A stretch of DNA of 64,000 nucleotides from JBDTSW01 sp963807385. Its GTDB lineage: Bacteria; Actinomycetota; Thermoleophilia; Solirubrobacterales; 70-9. This document shows, piece by piece, positions 23,161 to 33,690 of this stretch. The position numbers were made by a program, and so were the translations under genes. The notes beneath the pieces are model-generated. The model saw only the letters and a program-made list of their open reading frames with translations. It was not told the DNA's origin and did not search any database. Position 1 is the stretch's first letter; every line of letters begins with the position of its first letter. The stretch is taken from the NCBI GenBank assembly GCA_963807385.1, contig CAWEBQ010000002.1, forward strand, positions 806,001 through 870,000. The letters run 5' to 3'.

Positions 23161-26115
23161 CTAGGCCACGACGGCCTGCTGCTTGCGCGCCCGCTTCGGC
23201 TTCGGCGCCGGCTCGGAGGGCTCGACCAGCTCCGCCAGGAAACGCCCCGTGTATGAGTCGGGGTTCCCGGCCACCTCCTCGGGGGTCCCGGTGGCAATCA
23301 CCTCTCCCCCGGCCTCACCGCCCTCGGGCCCGAGATCGATCAGATGGTCCGCGGACTTGATGACGTCGAGGTTGTGCTCGATCACGAGCACCGTGTTCCC
23401 GGCCTCGACGAGCCTGCCGAGCACTCCTAGGAGGCGCTCCACGTCGGCGAAGTGGAGCCCGGTGGTCGGCTCGTCGAGGATGTAGAGCGTGTCGCCCGTT
23501 GCGACCTTGGACAGCTCGGTCGCGAGCTTGATGCGCTGCGCCTCGCCACCGGAGAGGGTGGTCGCCGGCTGCCCCAGCCGGACGTAGTCGAGGCCCACGT
23601 CGTGCAGCGTCCGCAGGCGCCGATGGATCTTTGGGATCTGCGAGAAGAACTCCACGGCCTCGGCGACCGGCATCTCCAGCACGTCGGCGATGGACTTGCC
23701 CTTGAACCGGATCTCGAGCGTCTCGCGGTTGTAACGGCGGCCGTGGCATTGCTCGCACGGCACATAGACGTCGGGCAGGAAGTGCATTTCGATCTTGATC
23801 TGGCCGTCCCCGCGGCAGATCTCGCAACGGCCTCCCTTGACGTTGAACGAGAACCGGCCCGGCTTGTACCCACGGACGCGCGCCTCGCGGGTCTGTGAGT
23901 AGAGCTGGCGGATGTGGTCGAAGACGCCGGTGTAGGTGGCCGGGTTCGACCGCGGCGTGCGCCCGATCGGCGACTGGTCGATGTTGATGACCTTGTCGAC
24001 GTCGCCGAGCCCGTCGATGCGCTTGTGCGCGCCGGGGCGCATCCGGGCCCGGTGGAGGCGGTTGGCGACGGCGCGATAGAGGATCTCGTTCACCAGGGTG
24101 GACTTCCCCGATCCCGATACGCCCGTGACGCAGGTGAAGGTCTCCAGCGGGAACGTGACGTCAATGTCCTTCAGGTTGTGCTGGCTCGCGCCGCGCACCC
24201 GAAGCTTCCCCCGCGGCCGCCGGCGCTCCTCCGGGACCGGGATCGTCCGCCCGCCCGAGAGAAACTCACCGGTCGCCGAGCCGGGCGTCGCCGCCACCTC
24301 GGCGGGCGTGCCCTCCGCGATCACCTCTCCCCCGTGCTCACCGGCGCCAGGGCCGAGGTCGACGACGTGGTCGGCGGCGAGAATCGTCCCCTCGTCGTGC
24401 TCCACCACGATCACGGTGTTGCCAATGTCTCGCAGCCGCTCGAGCGTCCCGATGAGCTTGGCGTTATCGCGCTGGTGAAGGCCGATCGACGGCTCGTCGA
24501 GGATGTAGAGCACGCCGACCAGACTCGACCCGATCTGCGTCGCGAGCCGGATGCGCTGGGCCTCCCCTCCCGACAGCGTGGCGGCACCGCGCTCGAGCGA
24601 CAGGTAGCCGATGCCCACGGAGTCGAGGAACCGCAACCGCTCCTCGATCTCGCGCACGACAAGGCGCGCGATGGCCCGCTCGGTCTCGGTCAGATCGAGT
24701 TCCCCGATCCACGCCAGCGCCCCCCGGGCCGACTTGGTCGTGTACTCGTGGATGTTGAGCCCGCCGACCGTGACGGCGAGGCTCTCCGGGCGCAGCCGGG
24801 CACCATCGCACTCAGGGCACGGTTGCAGTGCCATCAGGTCCTCGACGCGCTCCCTGGTGTTCTCGGACTCCGTGTTCTCGTAGCGCCGCTCCAGGCTGCG
24901 GAGCATCCCGTCGAACCGGACCGTGTACGTGCGCTTCCGCCCGAAGCGGTTCTTGTAGGAGACGGTGTGGCGCTCGTCACCGGTGCCGTCGAGGAGGAGC
25001 TTCCGATGCGCCTTCGGCAGGTCGCGCCAGGCCACCCCCGGGTCGATGCCATTCGCCTCGGCCACGGCCTCGAGGAGCCGCCGGTGGTACATCGAGGCGG
25101 CCTTCACCCAGGGCTCGAGCGCCCCCTCCGAGATCGAGAGCGTGGGGTCCGGGACGATCAGCTCGGGGTCAATGACCCGCTGAAACCCGAGCCCGTGGCA
25201 CTGCGGACAGCATCCGTGCGGGGAGTTGAACGAGAAGATCCGCGGCTCCAGCTCTGGCATGGAGTGGCCGCAGCTGAGGCAGGCGAACCGCTCTGAGAAC
25301 ACGAGTACCTCGCCGCGCTTGCCCGCTGACGGACCGCTCAGCACCTTCGCCCCGGACTCCTCACGGGTTGTTCGGCCGCCGTCATCGGCGCCGTCGAGCA
25401 GCTCGACTTCGACCAGTCCCTCCGCGAGCTGCGACGCGGCCTCGACCGACTCGGCCAGGCGCTTGCGGACGCCCTCCTTCATCACCAGTCGGTCGACCAC
25501 CAGCGAGACGTCGTGCTTGTACTTCTTGTCGAGCACGATCTCCTCGTCGAGCCGGCGCAGCTCGCCGTCGATCACGGCGCGTGCGTAGCCCTGCTGGCGG
25601 AAGTCCTCCAGCATCCGTCCGTACTCGCCCTTGCGCTCGCGCACGACGGGCGCGAGAACCATGAACCGGGTCCCCGTCTCGAGCGTGAGCACGCGATCGA
25701 CGATCTGCTCGATGGACTGCCCCTGGATCGGCTCGCCACAGCTGAAGCAGTGAGGCTTGCCGATGCGCGCCCAGAGCAGCCGGAGGTAGTCGTAGATCTC
25801 GGTGACCGTGCCCACGGTGGAGCGCGGGTTACGTGACGTCGTCTTCTGGTCGATCGAGATCGCCGGCGAGAGCCCCTCGATCGAGTCCACGTCGGGCTTC
25901 TCCATCTGGCCGAGGAACTGGCGCGCGTAAGCGGATAGCGACTCGACGTACCGGCGCTGGCCCTCGGCGTAGATCGTGTCGAAGGCCAAGCTCGACTTCC
26001 CCGAGCCCGAGAGCCCGGTGACGACGATGAGCGCGTCCCTGGGCAGGCTGACGTCGATCCCCTTCAGGTTGTGCGCACGCGCGCCCGAGACGACGATCTG
26101 ACCGGAGCGAGCCAC
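23161..26115 (-). CDS. uvrA: Excinuclease ABC subunit A
   Basis: The 984-residue damage-recognition ATPase of nucleotide excision repair has two ABC modules. Walker A motifs are GLSGSGKSSLAFDT (about residue 33) and GVSGSGKSTLVNEIL. Signatures are LSGGEAQRIRLAT and LSGGEAQRIKLAT, and Walker B segments are LYILDEPSIGLH and LYILDEPTTGLH. Zinc fingers are seen as CLSCGHS with CCPQCHG, and CEICRGDG with CEQCHGRR. The C-terminus is basic (PKPKRARKQQ). The GTG start lies 7 bases after TACACT, and a LexA-type box sits just upstream, so SOS control is likely. Confidence 0.98.
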   Translation of the reverse strand: MARSGQIVVSGARAHNLKGIDVSLPRDALIVVTGLSGSGKSSLAFDTIYAEGQRRYVESLSAYARQFLGQMEKPDVDSIEGLSPAISIDQKTTSRNPRSTVGTVTEIYDYLRLLWARIGKPHCFSCGEPIQGQSIEQIVDRVLTLETGTRFMVLAPVVRERKGEYGRMLEDFRQQGYARAVIDGELRRLDEEIVLDKKYKHDVSLVVDRLVMKEGVRKRLAESVEAASQLAEGLVEVELLDGADDGGRTTREESGAKVLSGPSAGKRGEVLVFSERFACLSCGHSMPELEPRIFSFNSPHGCCPQCHGLGFQRVIDPELIVPDPTLSISEGALEPWVKAASMYHRRLLEAVAEANGIDPGVAWRDLPKAHRKLLLDGTGDERHTVSYKNRFGRKRTYTVRFDGMLRSLERRYENTESENTRERVEDLMALQPCPECDGARLRPESLAVTVGGLNIHEYTTKSARGALAWIGELDLTETERAIARLVVREIEERLRFLDSVGIGYLSLERGAATLSGGEAQRIRLATQIGSSLVGVLYILDEPSIGLHQRDNAKLIGTLERLRDIGNTVIVVEHDEGTILAADHVVDLGPGAGEHGGEVIAEGTPAEVAATPGSATGEFLSGGRTIPVPEERRRPRGKLRVRGASQHNLKDIDVTFPLETFTCVTGVSGSGKSTLVNEILYRAVANRLHRARMRPGAHKRIDGLGDVDKVINIDQSPIGRTPRSNPATYTGVFDHIRQLYSQTREARVRGYKPGRFSFNVKGGRCEICRGDGQIKIEMHFLPDVYVPCEQCHGRRYNRETLEIRFKGKSIADVLEMPVAEAVEFFSQIPKIHRRLRTLHDVGLDYVRLGQPATTLSGGEAQRIKLATELSKVATGDTLYILDEPTTGLHFADVERLLGVLGRLVEAGNTVLVIEHNLDVIKSADHLIDLGPEGGEAGGEVIATGTPEEVAGNPDSYTGRFLAELVEPSEPAPKPKRARKQQAVVA

Positions 26116-26122
26116 TCAGGTC

Positions 26123-26128
26123 AGTGTA
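26123..26128 (-). promoter_or_regulatory. -10 hexamer TACACT of uvrA
   Basis: TACACT ends 7 bases before the GTG at 26115. The putative LexA box begins 6 bases upstream of it, where a repressor would block RNA polymerase. Confidence 0.5.
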
Positions 26129-26134
26129 CGGATA

Positions 26135-26148
26135 CGAACGGGCGTTCC
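26135..26148. promoter_or_regulatory. LexA/SOS box upstream of uvrA
   Basis: CGAACGGGCGTTCC matches the Gram-positive and actinobacterial SOS consensus CGAACRNRYGTTYC at every position. It lies in the 33-base gap between uvrA and the GAF gene, 20-33 bases upstream of the uvrA start codon. Confidence 0.75.
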
Positions 26149-26631
26149 CTACGACAGGTGGACCAGCGAGGCCCCGGCGCGCTTTGCGAACAGCTCGATC
26201 ATCCGAAGCGCCCGCCTCGGGGCATCCGCGGAACCGTTCGCCAGCGCCGCGTAGAGCAACCCGACCGGCTGGCCATCCCTCCGGACGGGGGCAGCGAGCG
26301 CCATCCCGGCCCCGCCGTTCGACCCCCGAACCCGCGCCACCGCGGCGCCGTCACCCGAGAGCGCACGGTCGAACAGGCTACCGACCACCCATTCCACCGG
26401 CGGCCGCGAGGTCGAAGAAATGCGGGGCTCAGTACCGCCGGGGCCACTGACTACCACGGCCTCGACGGCGAGCTCGCGGCCCTCATCCCCGAGCAGCAGC
26501 GCAACGTCGTCGGCCTCGAGAGCGACCGCGAGCTCCCTCAGCAACTCGCCTACGGCCCCGCCCGGGGGCTGCCCGCCGTCACTCGTATCAGCGGCGCGGG
26601 GTCCCAGCTGGGTGGTCTCGGCGTCGCTCAT
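26149..26631 (-). CDS. Stand-alone GAF-domain protein
   Basis: The 160-residue protein is a single GAF-like domain: LLRELAVALEADDVALLLGDE, a variable middle with VEWVVGSLFDRALSG, and ALAAPVRRDGQPVGLLYAAL near the end. It has no output domain. It starts 4 bases inside the GGDEF gene (ATGA overlap), so the two are made together and it may bind or modulate that cyclase (inference). The ligand is unknown. Confidence 0.75.
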   Translation of the reverse strand: MSDAETTQLGPRAADTSDGGQPPGGAVGELLRELAVALEADDVALLLGDEGRELAVEAVVVSGPGGTEPRISSTSRPPVEWVVGSLFDRALSGDGAAVARVRGSNGGAGMALAAPVRRDGQPVGLLYAALANGSADAPRRALRMIELFAKRAGASLVHLS

Positions 26632-27518
26632 CTTCGGTGCGGGTCACGATCATCAGATTCGGGTGTGAACGGCGTCCGCACCAGCCGGCGTGTCAGCCGG
26701 TCCAGCCGTCCGCTCGTTGACGACCGCGCACCGATATCGACCGGAACACCGGCCGTAGCGCGGCCGCCGCCGGCCCCCTTGCCCTCGCGCAGAGCGCGAT
26801 CCGCGGCTTCGATGGTCTGGCGTGCCGACATCCCCGGAGCCCACTCTGCGGCGCCGACGGTGACCGTCAGCGGATATCGGTCACTGGGTCTGTTGGCCGC
26901 TGCGATGCCGGCGCACAGCCGCTCCCCCATCCGCATCGCGCCGGCGAGCTCGGTCTGGGGCAGGACCGCGATGAACTCGTCGCCGCCAAGGCGCCCGACG
27001 ACGTCATACGCGCGGGCCACCGAACGAAGCCGATCGGCAACCGACGCCAGGATCCCATCGCCCGTCGTGTGCCCCTCGTGGTCGTTCACCTGCCTGAACC
27101 CGTCGAGGTCGATGGACAGGCAACTCAGGGCCAGCCGATGTCGCTCGCAGCGCGCGATCTCGGCGGACAGGACCTCCATCAGAGCCGCCGGTCCGAGGCA
27201 CCCCGTCCGGCCGTCGTAGCCGGCCGCCCGAAGCGTCTCCGCCAGCCCACCGGCGTCCAGCAGGCAGAGGGCGGCCGTTGAGGCGAACGTCTCGGCGGTC
27301 CACTTGATGTCCGCGGACGAGGTCACGGGAGGGCCGCGCAGCTCCGCGTGGACCGCGCCGACCGGGTCCGTACCTCCCAGCAGCCGGATCGGGGCGGCTA
27401 CCGCGGCAACGCCGCTGGGATCACCGTTGCTCGAGGCGGCGCGGCCGGCCGACTCGACAACATGCCCGGCCGCGATGGCCCGCGCGATCAGGCCTCCGGG
27501 TGCGAGCGAGGGCTCCAC
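26628..27518 (-). CDS. GAF-GGDEF protein, probable diguanylate cyclase, 5' end uncertain
   Basis: The C-terminal GGDEF domain has VGRLGGDEFIAVLP intact and the inhibitory site RAYD five residues before it (RxxD-x5-GGDEF), so it should make c-di-GMP with product inhibition. The N-terminal part is a GAF domain (LIARAIAAGHVVESAGRA, then VAAPIRLLG). GTG 27518 falls inside the GAF domain. The same frame stays open upstream to 27740 with GAF-like sequence (QQTLLQCFAAALGADVGTLA and GGLRVVSSWSQDGEPV) but lacks any ATG, GTG or TTG there and is closed by a TGA at 27741-27743. The true start is missing, non-canonical, or lost by a lesion. Confidence 0.75.
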   Translation of the reverse strand: MEPSLAPGGLIARAIAAGHVVESAGRAASSNGDPSGVAAVAAPIRLLGGTDPVGAVHAELRGPPVTSSADIKWTAETFASTAALCLLDAGGLAETLRAAGYDGRTGCLGPAALMEVLSAEIARCERHRLALSCLSIDLDGFRQVNDHEGHTTGDGILASVADRLRSVARAYDVVGRLGGDEFIAVLPQTELAGAMRMGERLCAGIAAANRPSDRYPLTVTVGAAEWAPGMSARQTIEAADRALREGKGAGGGRATAGVPVDIGARSSTSGRLDRLTRRLVRTPFTPESDDRDPHRR

Positions 27519-27887
27519 CGGCTCACCGTCTTGGCTCCAAGACGAGACAACCCGCAGACCCCCTGGTCCGATCGCCCCGGAGGAGAGTGGCGGGGAGGCC
27601 GCGGAGCTAAGCGGAGGGCGCGGGACCTGGAGCGCAAGCGTCCCGACATCCGCGCCCAGGGCGGCGGCGAAACATTGCAGGAGGGTCTGCTGGGCCTGCC
27701 CTACGGGATCGGCGGGCGTTCGCGGAACGATGGTCCTCCCTCATGGGTCGACTACTCTCGACTTCATGAGGCTCATCACGGGCCAGCGTCTGACCGTACT
27801 CCGATCCCCAGAGCGCTTAGGCCGTCTCGCGATTCGCCGTTGACAAACGCGATCCGGCCATGGTCACGCTACCACCCGAGCCGACGC
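27519..27887. other. Upstream part of the GAF frame and a short gap
   Basis: From 27519 to 27740 the minus strand continues the GAF domain without a usual start codon. Before the TGA at 27741-27743 the same frame reads MKSRVVDP from an ATG at 27767. The rest, to 27887, shows no gene or hairpin that I can support. Confidence 0.5.
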
Positions 27888-28166
27888 CTAGTCAAGGACG
27901 TCCCGGTACTGCTCGATGTTGGCGGCGGTCTCCAGGTAGCGCCCCCGGAGCGCGGACGTCTCGGCCTCCAACTCCACCGCAAGCCGCCTGAGATCCTCTG
28001 CGCCCGCCTCAAGGCCACGCCTGCTGCCTTCGAAGACGACCGCAACGTCGCGGCTGACGGTGGCGAGGTCGGTCGCCGTGCCCACCATCTGTTGGGCAGC
28101 ATGCGCCCACCGGTCCGCCGCCTCGACCCAACCCCGAACGGAAGCAACCTCGCCGTCGCTCAGCAT
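27888..28166 (-). CDS. Small coiled-coil protein
   Basis: The 92-residue protein is almost wholly helical, with heptad-like stretches (LEAGAEDLRRLAVELEAE) and no cysteine or membrane segment. AGGGA lies 7 bases before the ATG at 28166. It is upstream of the GAF-GGDEF gene on the same strand with a gap of about 150-370 bases. I do not recognise a family. Confidence 0.6.
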   Translation of the reverse strand: MLSDGEVASVRGWVEAADRWAHAAQQMVGTATDLATVSRDVAVVFEGSRRGLEAGAEDLRRLAVELEAETSALRGRYLETAANIEQYRDVLD

Positions 28167-28267
28167 CGTGCGTCCCTGGCCCTTCGCATCTTGCCTCCTG
28201 TCACTGCCTCCTCGCGGGGGTCGCGGACGAAAGCGGAGGAGGCAGCTGAGGACCTTCGCGCGACTGG

Positions 28268-28273
28268 TACCTT
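28268..28273 (+). promoter_or_regulatory. -10 hexamer TACCTT before the DUF2294 gene
   Basis: TACCTT lies 9 bases before the GTG at 28283 on the plus strand. Confidence 0.35.
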
Positions 28274-28282
28274 GAGCCTACC

Positions 28283-28753
28283 GTGACCGGCGCGCCTATG
28301 GCCGAGGAGCCCCCCGGGGACCGGAAAGCGAGGATTGTGAGCGAGACCGATAAGCCGCTGCAAGGCGGAGAACTGCTGTCGGCGATCTCAACGCGCTTCG
28401 TCAAGCTGCTGAGAGAGCACTACGGCCGCGGGCCGACTCGCGCGAAGACGTACGTGCTGGACGACTTGGTGGTCTGTGTCCTGCGGAACGGCTTCACGGC
28501 CATGGAACAGACGATGGTCGAGAGCGGCCAGTCCGGTCGCGTCGTCGAGATGCGCCACGACTTCCAGAAGATGATGGCGGAGCGCTACAAGGGCGCGGTC
28601 GAGGAGCTGACCGGAGCCAAGGTCGAGGCGTTCCTGAGCCAGGCACACATCGAGCCCGACATCACGATCGAGATCTTCCTCATGGACCGGCCGCTGAAGG
28701 GCGTCGGAGCGGCCGAGGTCATCGAGCCGGAATTGCCCGACCCGCCCGCCTAG
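28283..28753 (+). CDS. DUF2294 protein
   Basis: The 156-residue protein contains a full DUF2294 domain: LLSAISTRFVKLLREHYGRG, TRAKTYVLDDLVVCVLRNG, and KVEAFLSQAHIEPDITIEIF. The family is found in Gram-positives and Cyanobacteria and has no settled function. The GTG at 28283 is used; an ATG at 28298 would drop five residues that are not conserved. It is single and ends 31 bases from a convergent gene. Confidence 0.82.
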   Translation: MTGAPMAEEPPGDRKARIVSETDKPLQGGELLSAISTRFVKLLREHYGRGPTRAKTYVLDDLVVCVLRNGFTAMEQTMVESGQSGRVVEMRHDFQKMMAERYKGAVEELTGAKVEAFLSQAHIEPDITIEIFLMDRPLKGVGAAEVIEPELPDPPA

Positions 28754-28784
28754 CCCGATCCCAGCCGTACAGGGGTCGGGTCGC

Positions 28785-29312
28785 CTAGGCCTTGGCGCGC
28801 GCGAGCACGTCGTCGAGGAGCTTCTCGGAGTTCGTGAGCTCGTAGCTGTCGGCGAGATGCGCCTCGATCTCCTCGCGCGAGGAACCGTCGAGCGCCATCT
28901 TCATGGCGACCAAGCGCGCGGCCGACTTGTCCTCGGCACGCTCACCGTTCGCCGCGGGCACCGCCGGTGGCTCCGGCTCGGGCGCCGGCTCCGGGACCGG
29001 CTCGGGGACCGGGACCGGCTCGGGGACGGGGTCCGGCGTGGGCTCGGGGGTATCGGGCGGCGCAGGCTCCGGAACCGTGACCGGGCCGGGCGTCACCTCG
29101 GCCTCGACCCTGGGCTCCAGCTTGCCCTGGAGGTCATCCAGGGCGGCGCGAACTTGCTCCAGGCGAGTGCTCGCCTGGGCCTCGGCGCCCTCGCGGATCC
29201 TCGCGGCGTCGGCCTCGGCCTTCGCGACGATGTCCCCGGCCTGCTTCTGTGCATCCTCGATCAGCGCGCGCACGCGCTCAGCGAGGTCACTTGCGATCTT
29301 CTCTCCGTCCAT
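28785..29312 (-). CDS. Coiled-coil protein with Pro/Glu-rich linker
   Basis: The 175-residue protein has an N-terminal coiled coil of about 70 residues resembling ATP-synthase b or DivIVA-like helices (LIEDAQKQAGDIVAKAEADA). A 45-residue linker of Pro-Glu-Pro-Val repeats and a C-terminal helical domain ending in YELTNSEKLLDDVLARAKA follow. No membrane segment or signal is present, so it is probably cytoplasmic and elongated, perhaps a scaffold. TAACCT lies 6 bases before the ATG. I do not recognise a named family. Confidence 0.7.
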   Translation of the reverse strand: MDGEKIASDLAERVRALIEDAQKQAGDIVAKAEADAARIREGAEAQASTRLEQVRAALDDLQGKLEPRVEAEVTPGPVTVPEPAPPDTPEPTPDPVPEPVPVPEPVPEPAPEPEPPAVPAANGERAEDKSAARLVAMKMALDGSSREEIEAHLADSYELTNSEKLLDDVLARAKA

Positions 29313-29318
29313 GAGCCG

Positions 29319-29324
29319 AGGTTA
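29319..29324 (-). promoter_or_regulatory. -10 hexamer TAACCT before the coiled-coil gene
   Basis: TAACCT ends 6 bases before the ATG at 29312, giving a leaderless arrangement. Confidence 0.4.
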
Positions 29325-29357
29325 CCGCCCGGATGGCCGGAGCGTGGCGGTTCGCGC

Positions 29358-31355
<1,998 letters not shown>

Positions 31356-31362
31356 CTCGTCA

Positions 31363-31368
31363 AAGGTA
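31363..31368 (-). promoter_or_regulatory. -10 hexamer TACCTT of uvrB
   Basis: TACCTT ends 7 bases before the GTG at 31355. Its position supports that GTG as the start of a leaderless message. Confidence 0.45.
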
Positions 31369-31409
31369 GCGCGGCGCTGAGCGGCTGATCGGAGCCGGAA
31401 CGCCACGGC

Positions 31410-31946
31410 TCAGGGCAGGATCTCCTGAAGCAGATCCTCCGCCCGCTCGAGCAGGCTTCCGCCCCGGTCCAGGAGGCTGCTCACGTCCTCGAACACGACC
31501 CTCGCGTCCTCGATCACGGCGATGCCCTCGTCCACGGGCACGTTGGCGGCGAACGCGCGGAGTGGGCCCGCGACCAGCGGGGGGAGGGCATCGGCGGCGT
31601 CGGCGTCGTCCACCGCCCGCACGAGGCCGGCCTGGATTGCCTCCTCGAGCCTGGCATCGTCGATCCCATACTCGTCGGCGAACTCGTTGCGAGAGGCGTC
31701 GTCGGCAAGGGCAACCGTGAGCGTCTCCCGGGTGACCTGAAGCTCACAGGCGGCCCCGTCGAGGGCGGAGAGCGCAAACTGCTCCGCGGACTCCTCGACT
31801 CCCTCGGGCGAGCGCCACTCGCGCGCCTCGCAGGGGTCGGCGACCGTCGTGGGCTGGTAGCTCGACCCGCCGAGCGTCAGGTAGGTCCCGAGCAGGGCGA
31901 GCGATGCCAGGACGGCGAGCACGAGCAGTGAGCCGGCCGATCTCAC
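31410..31946 (-). CDS. Single-pass membrane/exported protein of unknown function
   Basis: The 178-residue protein has an N-terminal hydrophobic anchor (SLLVLAVLASLALLGTYLTL), then an acidic helical domain with two cysteines (DPCEAREW and GAACELQV) that could be disulfide-linked outside the cell. It overlaps the MFS gene by GTGA and ends 55 bases before uvrB. Context suggests it works with the exporter, but no family is recognised. Confidence 0.7.
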   Translation of the reverse strand: MRSAGSLLVLAVLASLALLGTYLTLGGSSYQPTTVADPCEAREWRSPEGVEESAEQFALSALDGAACELQVTRETLTVALADDASRNEFADEYGIDDARLEEAIQAGLVRAVDDADAADALPPLVAGPLRAFAANVPVDEGIAVIEDARVVFEDVSSLLDRGGSLLERAEDLLQEILP

Positions 31947-33304
31947 AGCTGCGGCCTTCCCCGCGCGAGGGAGATCGGGGCGAGCGCGGCCAGCGCGAAG
32001 AACGCGGCGACCCAGAACGAGCGGCTGAAGGCGTGGGTCGCGGCGCGGTCGAGCTCGTCCTGGAGCTCAGCCCGGAGGCTGATCGCGTCCGAGCGCTCGT
32101 CCGGATCGTCCGGCAGGGGCTCAAACGCCGGCGCCAGCACCGGCACCTTGTCGCCCTCGGCCTCCAGGCGCTCCCCGATGCGCGTCGCCAGCTCGATCTT
32201 CTCGGTGGGGTCCAGGCGGGCGTCGAGCAGGGCGGCGGTCCCGGCCTGCTCGGCGTGCTTGCGCTCGGATTCGAGGTCGGCTGTGAAGAGCGGGGTCAGC
32301 ACCAGGAGGCCGGCGACGACGCCCAGGTGGCGCGCCGCGATCGTCCAGCCGCCGTGGATCGCCTGCGGCGCCCGCCCGGCGAGCGCGGCCTCGGTGAGGG
32401 CCTCGAGGGTCAGTGCGAGCCCGATACCCATCAGCAGCTGCGGCACCAGCGTCGCCCACACCGTCGTGCTCGGCAGCAACGCGAGGCCACCCAGGCCGCC
32501 CGCAAGCAGGACGACGCCGGCCGCCGCCCGGGCGCGGCCGTCGATCGCGTCGGAGGCCACGCTGCGAGACGCGAAGGCTGCGAGCGGCATGATCGAGACC
32601 GCGGCCGCGGCCTCGATCGGGCTCAAGCGCCAGCCCTCGATCAGCAGCAAAACGACCAGGAACAGCGCGGCAGCGAGCGCCGCCGAAACCAGGGCCAGCG
32701 CAGCGTTGGCCGCCACGTGCGGGCGGCCGGCCGGCCGCAGCTCGGCCTCGATCGTGTCGGGGCCTCCCTCGCGCATCGCCAGGCCGAAGAGCGCCACGAC
32801 CAGCGCCCCGGCGACGGGCACCTGGACCAGGAAGATCGACTCCCAGGAGATCAGCTCCGTCATGAGCCCGCCGACGCCCGGCCCAAGCGCCGCCCCGATT
32901 GTCCCGGCCCGGGCCCAGTCGACGGCCGCCTCGCGCTCGGAGCCGGTGACCGACGGCAGCAGCTCCAGCGCGCCACAGACCGCCGCGGCGCCCCCGACCG
33001 CCTGCGCGCAGCGGGCGGCGAGCAGGAGCTCGATCTCGCCTGCCAGACCGCAGCCCAGGCTCGCCAGGCCGAACACGATAAGGCCCGCGCACGTCACCCT
33101 CGCGGGCCCGAGGCGGCGCGCGGCCATCGCCGCGGGAAGCGCCGACGCAGCTAGGACGACGTTGAACGCCACCAGCACCCAGGTCACCTCGCTGACCGAG
33201 ACGTCCAGCTCGCGATAGATCTCCGGCAGCGCCAGGACCACGACGGAGGAGTCGGCCAGGACCAGGCCGACCGCCAAGGCCAGTGCGGTCCGAGCGCGCT
33301 TCAT
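31943..33304 (-). CDS. MFS transporter, DHA2-like drug/H+ antiporter
   Basis: The 453-residue transporter of about 12-14 helices starts ALALAVGLVLADSSVVVLALPEI, the DHA2 helix-1 signature. It has the motif A-like AAMAARRLGPARVTCAG and motif C-like GPGVGGLMTELISWESIF. A charged insert of about 80 residues (SERKHAEQ to LQDELDRAATHAF) precedes the last helix and lies on one side of the membrane, a feature of actinobacterial members. The substrate is unknown. Its start is 17 bases from the divergent DoxX-like gene, and the downstream exported protein is coupled to it. Confidence 0.85.
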   Translation of the reverse strand: MKRARTALALAVGLVLADSSVVVLALPEIYRELDVSVSEVTWVLVAFNVVLAASALPAAMAARRLGPARVTCAGLIVFGLASLGCGLAGEIELLLAARCAQAVGGAAAVCGALELLPSVTGSEREAAVDWARAGTIGAALGPGVGGLMTELISWESIFLVQVPVAGALVVALFGLAMREGGPDTIEAELRPAGRPHVAANAALALVSAALAAALFLVVLLLIEGWRLSPIEAAAAVSIMPLAAFASRSVASDAIDGRARAAAGVVLLAGGLGGLALLPSTTVWATLVPQLLMGIGLALTLEALTEAALAGRAPQAIHGGWTIAARHLGVVAGLLVLTPLFTADLESERKHAEQAGTAALLDARLDPTEKIELATRIGERLEAEGDKVPVLAPAFEPLPDDPDERSDAISLRAELQDELDRAATHAFSRSFWVAAFFALAALAPISLARGRPQL

Positions 33305-33309
33305 CCCTG

Positions 33310-33315
33310 TAGGTT
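33310..33315 (+). promoter_or_regulatory. -10 hexamer TAGGTT before the DoxX-like gene
   Basis: TAGGTT ends 6 bases before the GTG at 33322 and lies within the 17-base gap to the divergent MFS gene. Confidence 0.45.
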
Positions 33316-33321
33316 GACGAC

Positions 33322-33690
33322 GTGTCCGGCTCCCAACGCGCTCTCGCAGCCTTCTTCACGCTGGCGGGCGTCCTGCACTTCGTGATCCCTCGCACCTACG
33401 AGGCGATCATGCCGCCGTACCTGCCCTACCGCCGCGAGGCCGTGATCGTCAGCGGCGTCGGCGAGATCGTCGGCGGCCTGGCCGTAATCCCCTCGTCCAC
33501 ACGGCGCCCGTTCGCCCGCTGGTGGCTGCTTGTCCTGCTGCTCGCGGTGTTCCCGGCGAACGTCCACATGGCGATGCGCCCGGAGCAGGTCAAGGGCCTC
33601 GACCTCGAACGGATTCCCCGCTGGACCCTGTGGGCGCGGCTGCCCCTCCAGCCCCTGTGCGCCTGGTGGGTCTGGCGCGCTACCGCGTAG
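33322..33690 (+). CDS. DoxX-like membrane protein
   Basis: The 122-residue protein has four membrane helices. Typical DoxX-family features are a start of ALAAFFTLAGVLHFVIP, the loop PRTYEAIMPPYLPYR, and FPANVHMAM with conserved Asn-His. Members are linked to quinone or thiosulfate oxidation in some organisms, but most are uncharacterised. It is monocistronic, divergent from the MFS gene, and overlaps the end of the next convergent gene by 11 bases. Confidence 0.8.
   Translation: MSGSQRALAAFFTLAGVLHFVIPRTYEAIMPPYLPYRREAVIVSGVGEIVGGLAVIPSSTRRPFARWWLLVLLLAVFPANVHMAMRPEQVKGLDLERIPRWTLWARLPLQPLCAWWVWRATA

Noticed and set aside
23914..25296. 460-codon plus-strand frame
   Set aside because: It is antisense to uvrA, which is identified beyond doubt by its ATPase motifs and zinc fingers.
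31356..31406. 17-codon N-terminal extension of UvrB
   Set aside because: The added sequence is unlike UvrB and contains the -10 hexamer of the preferred GTG start.
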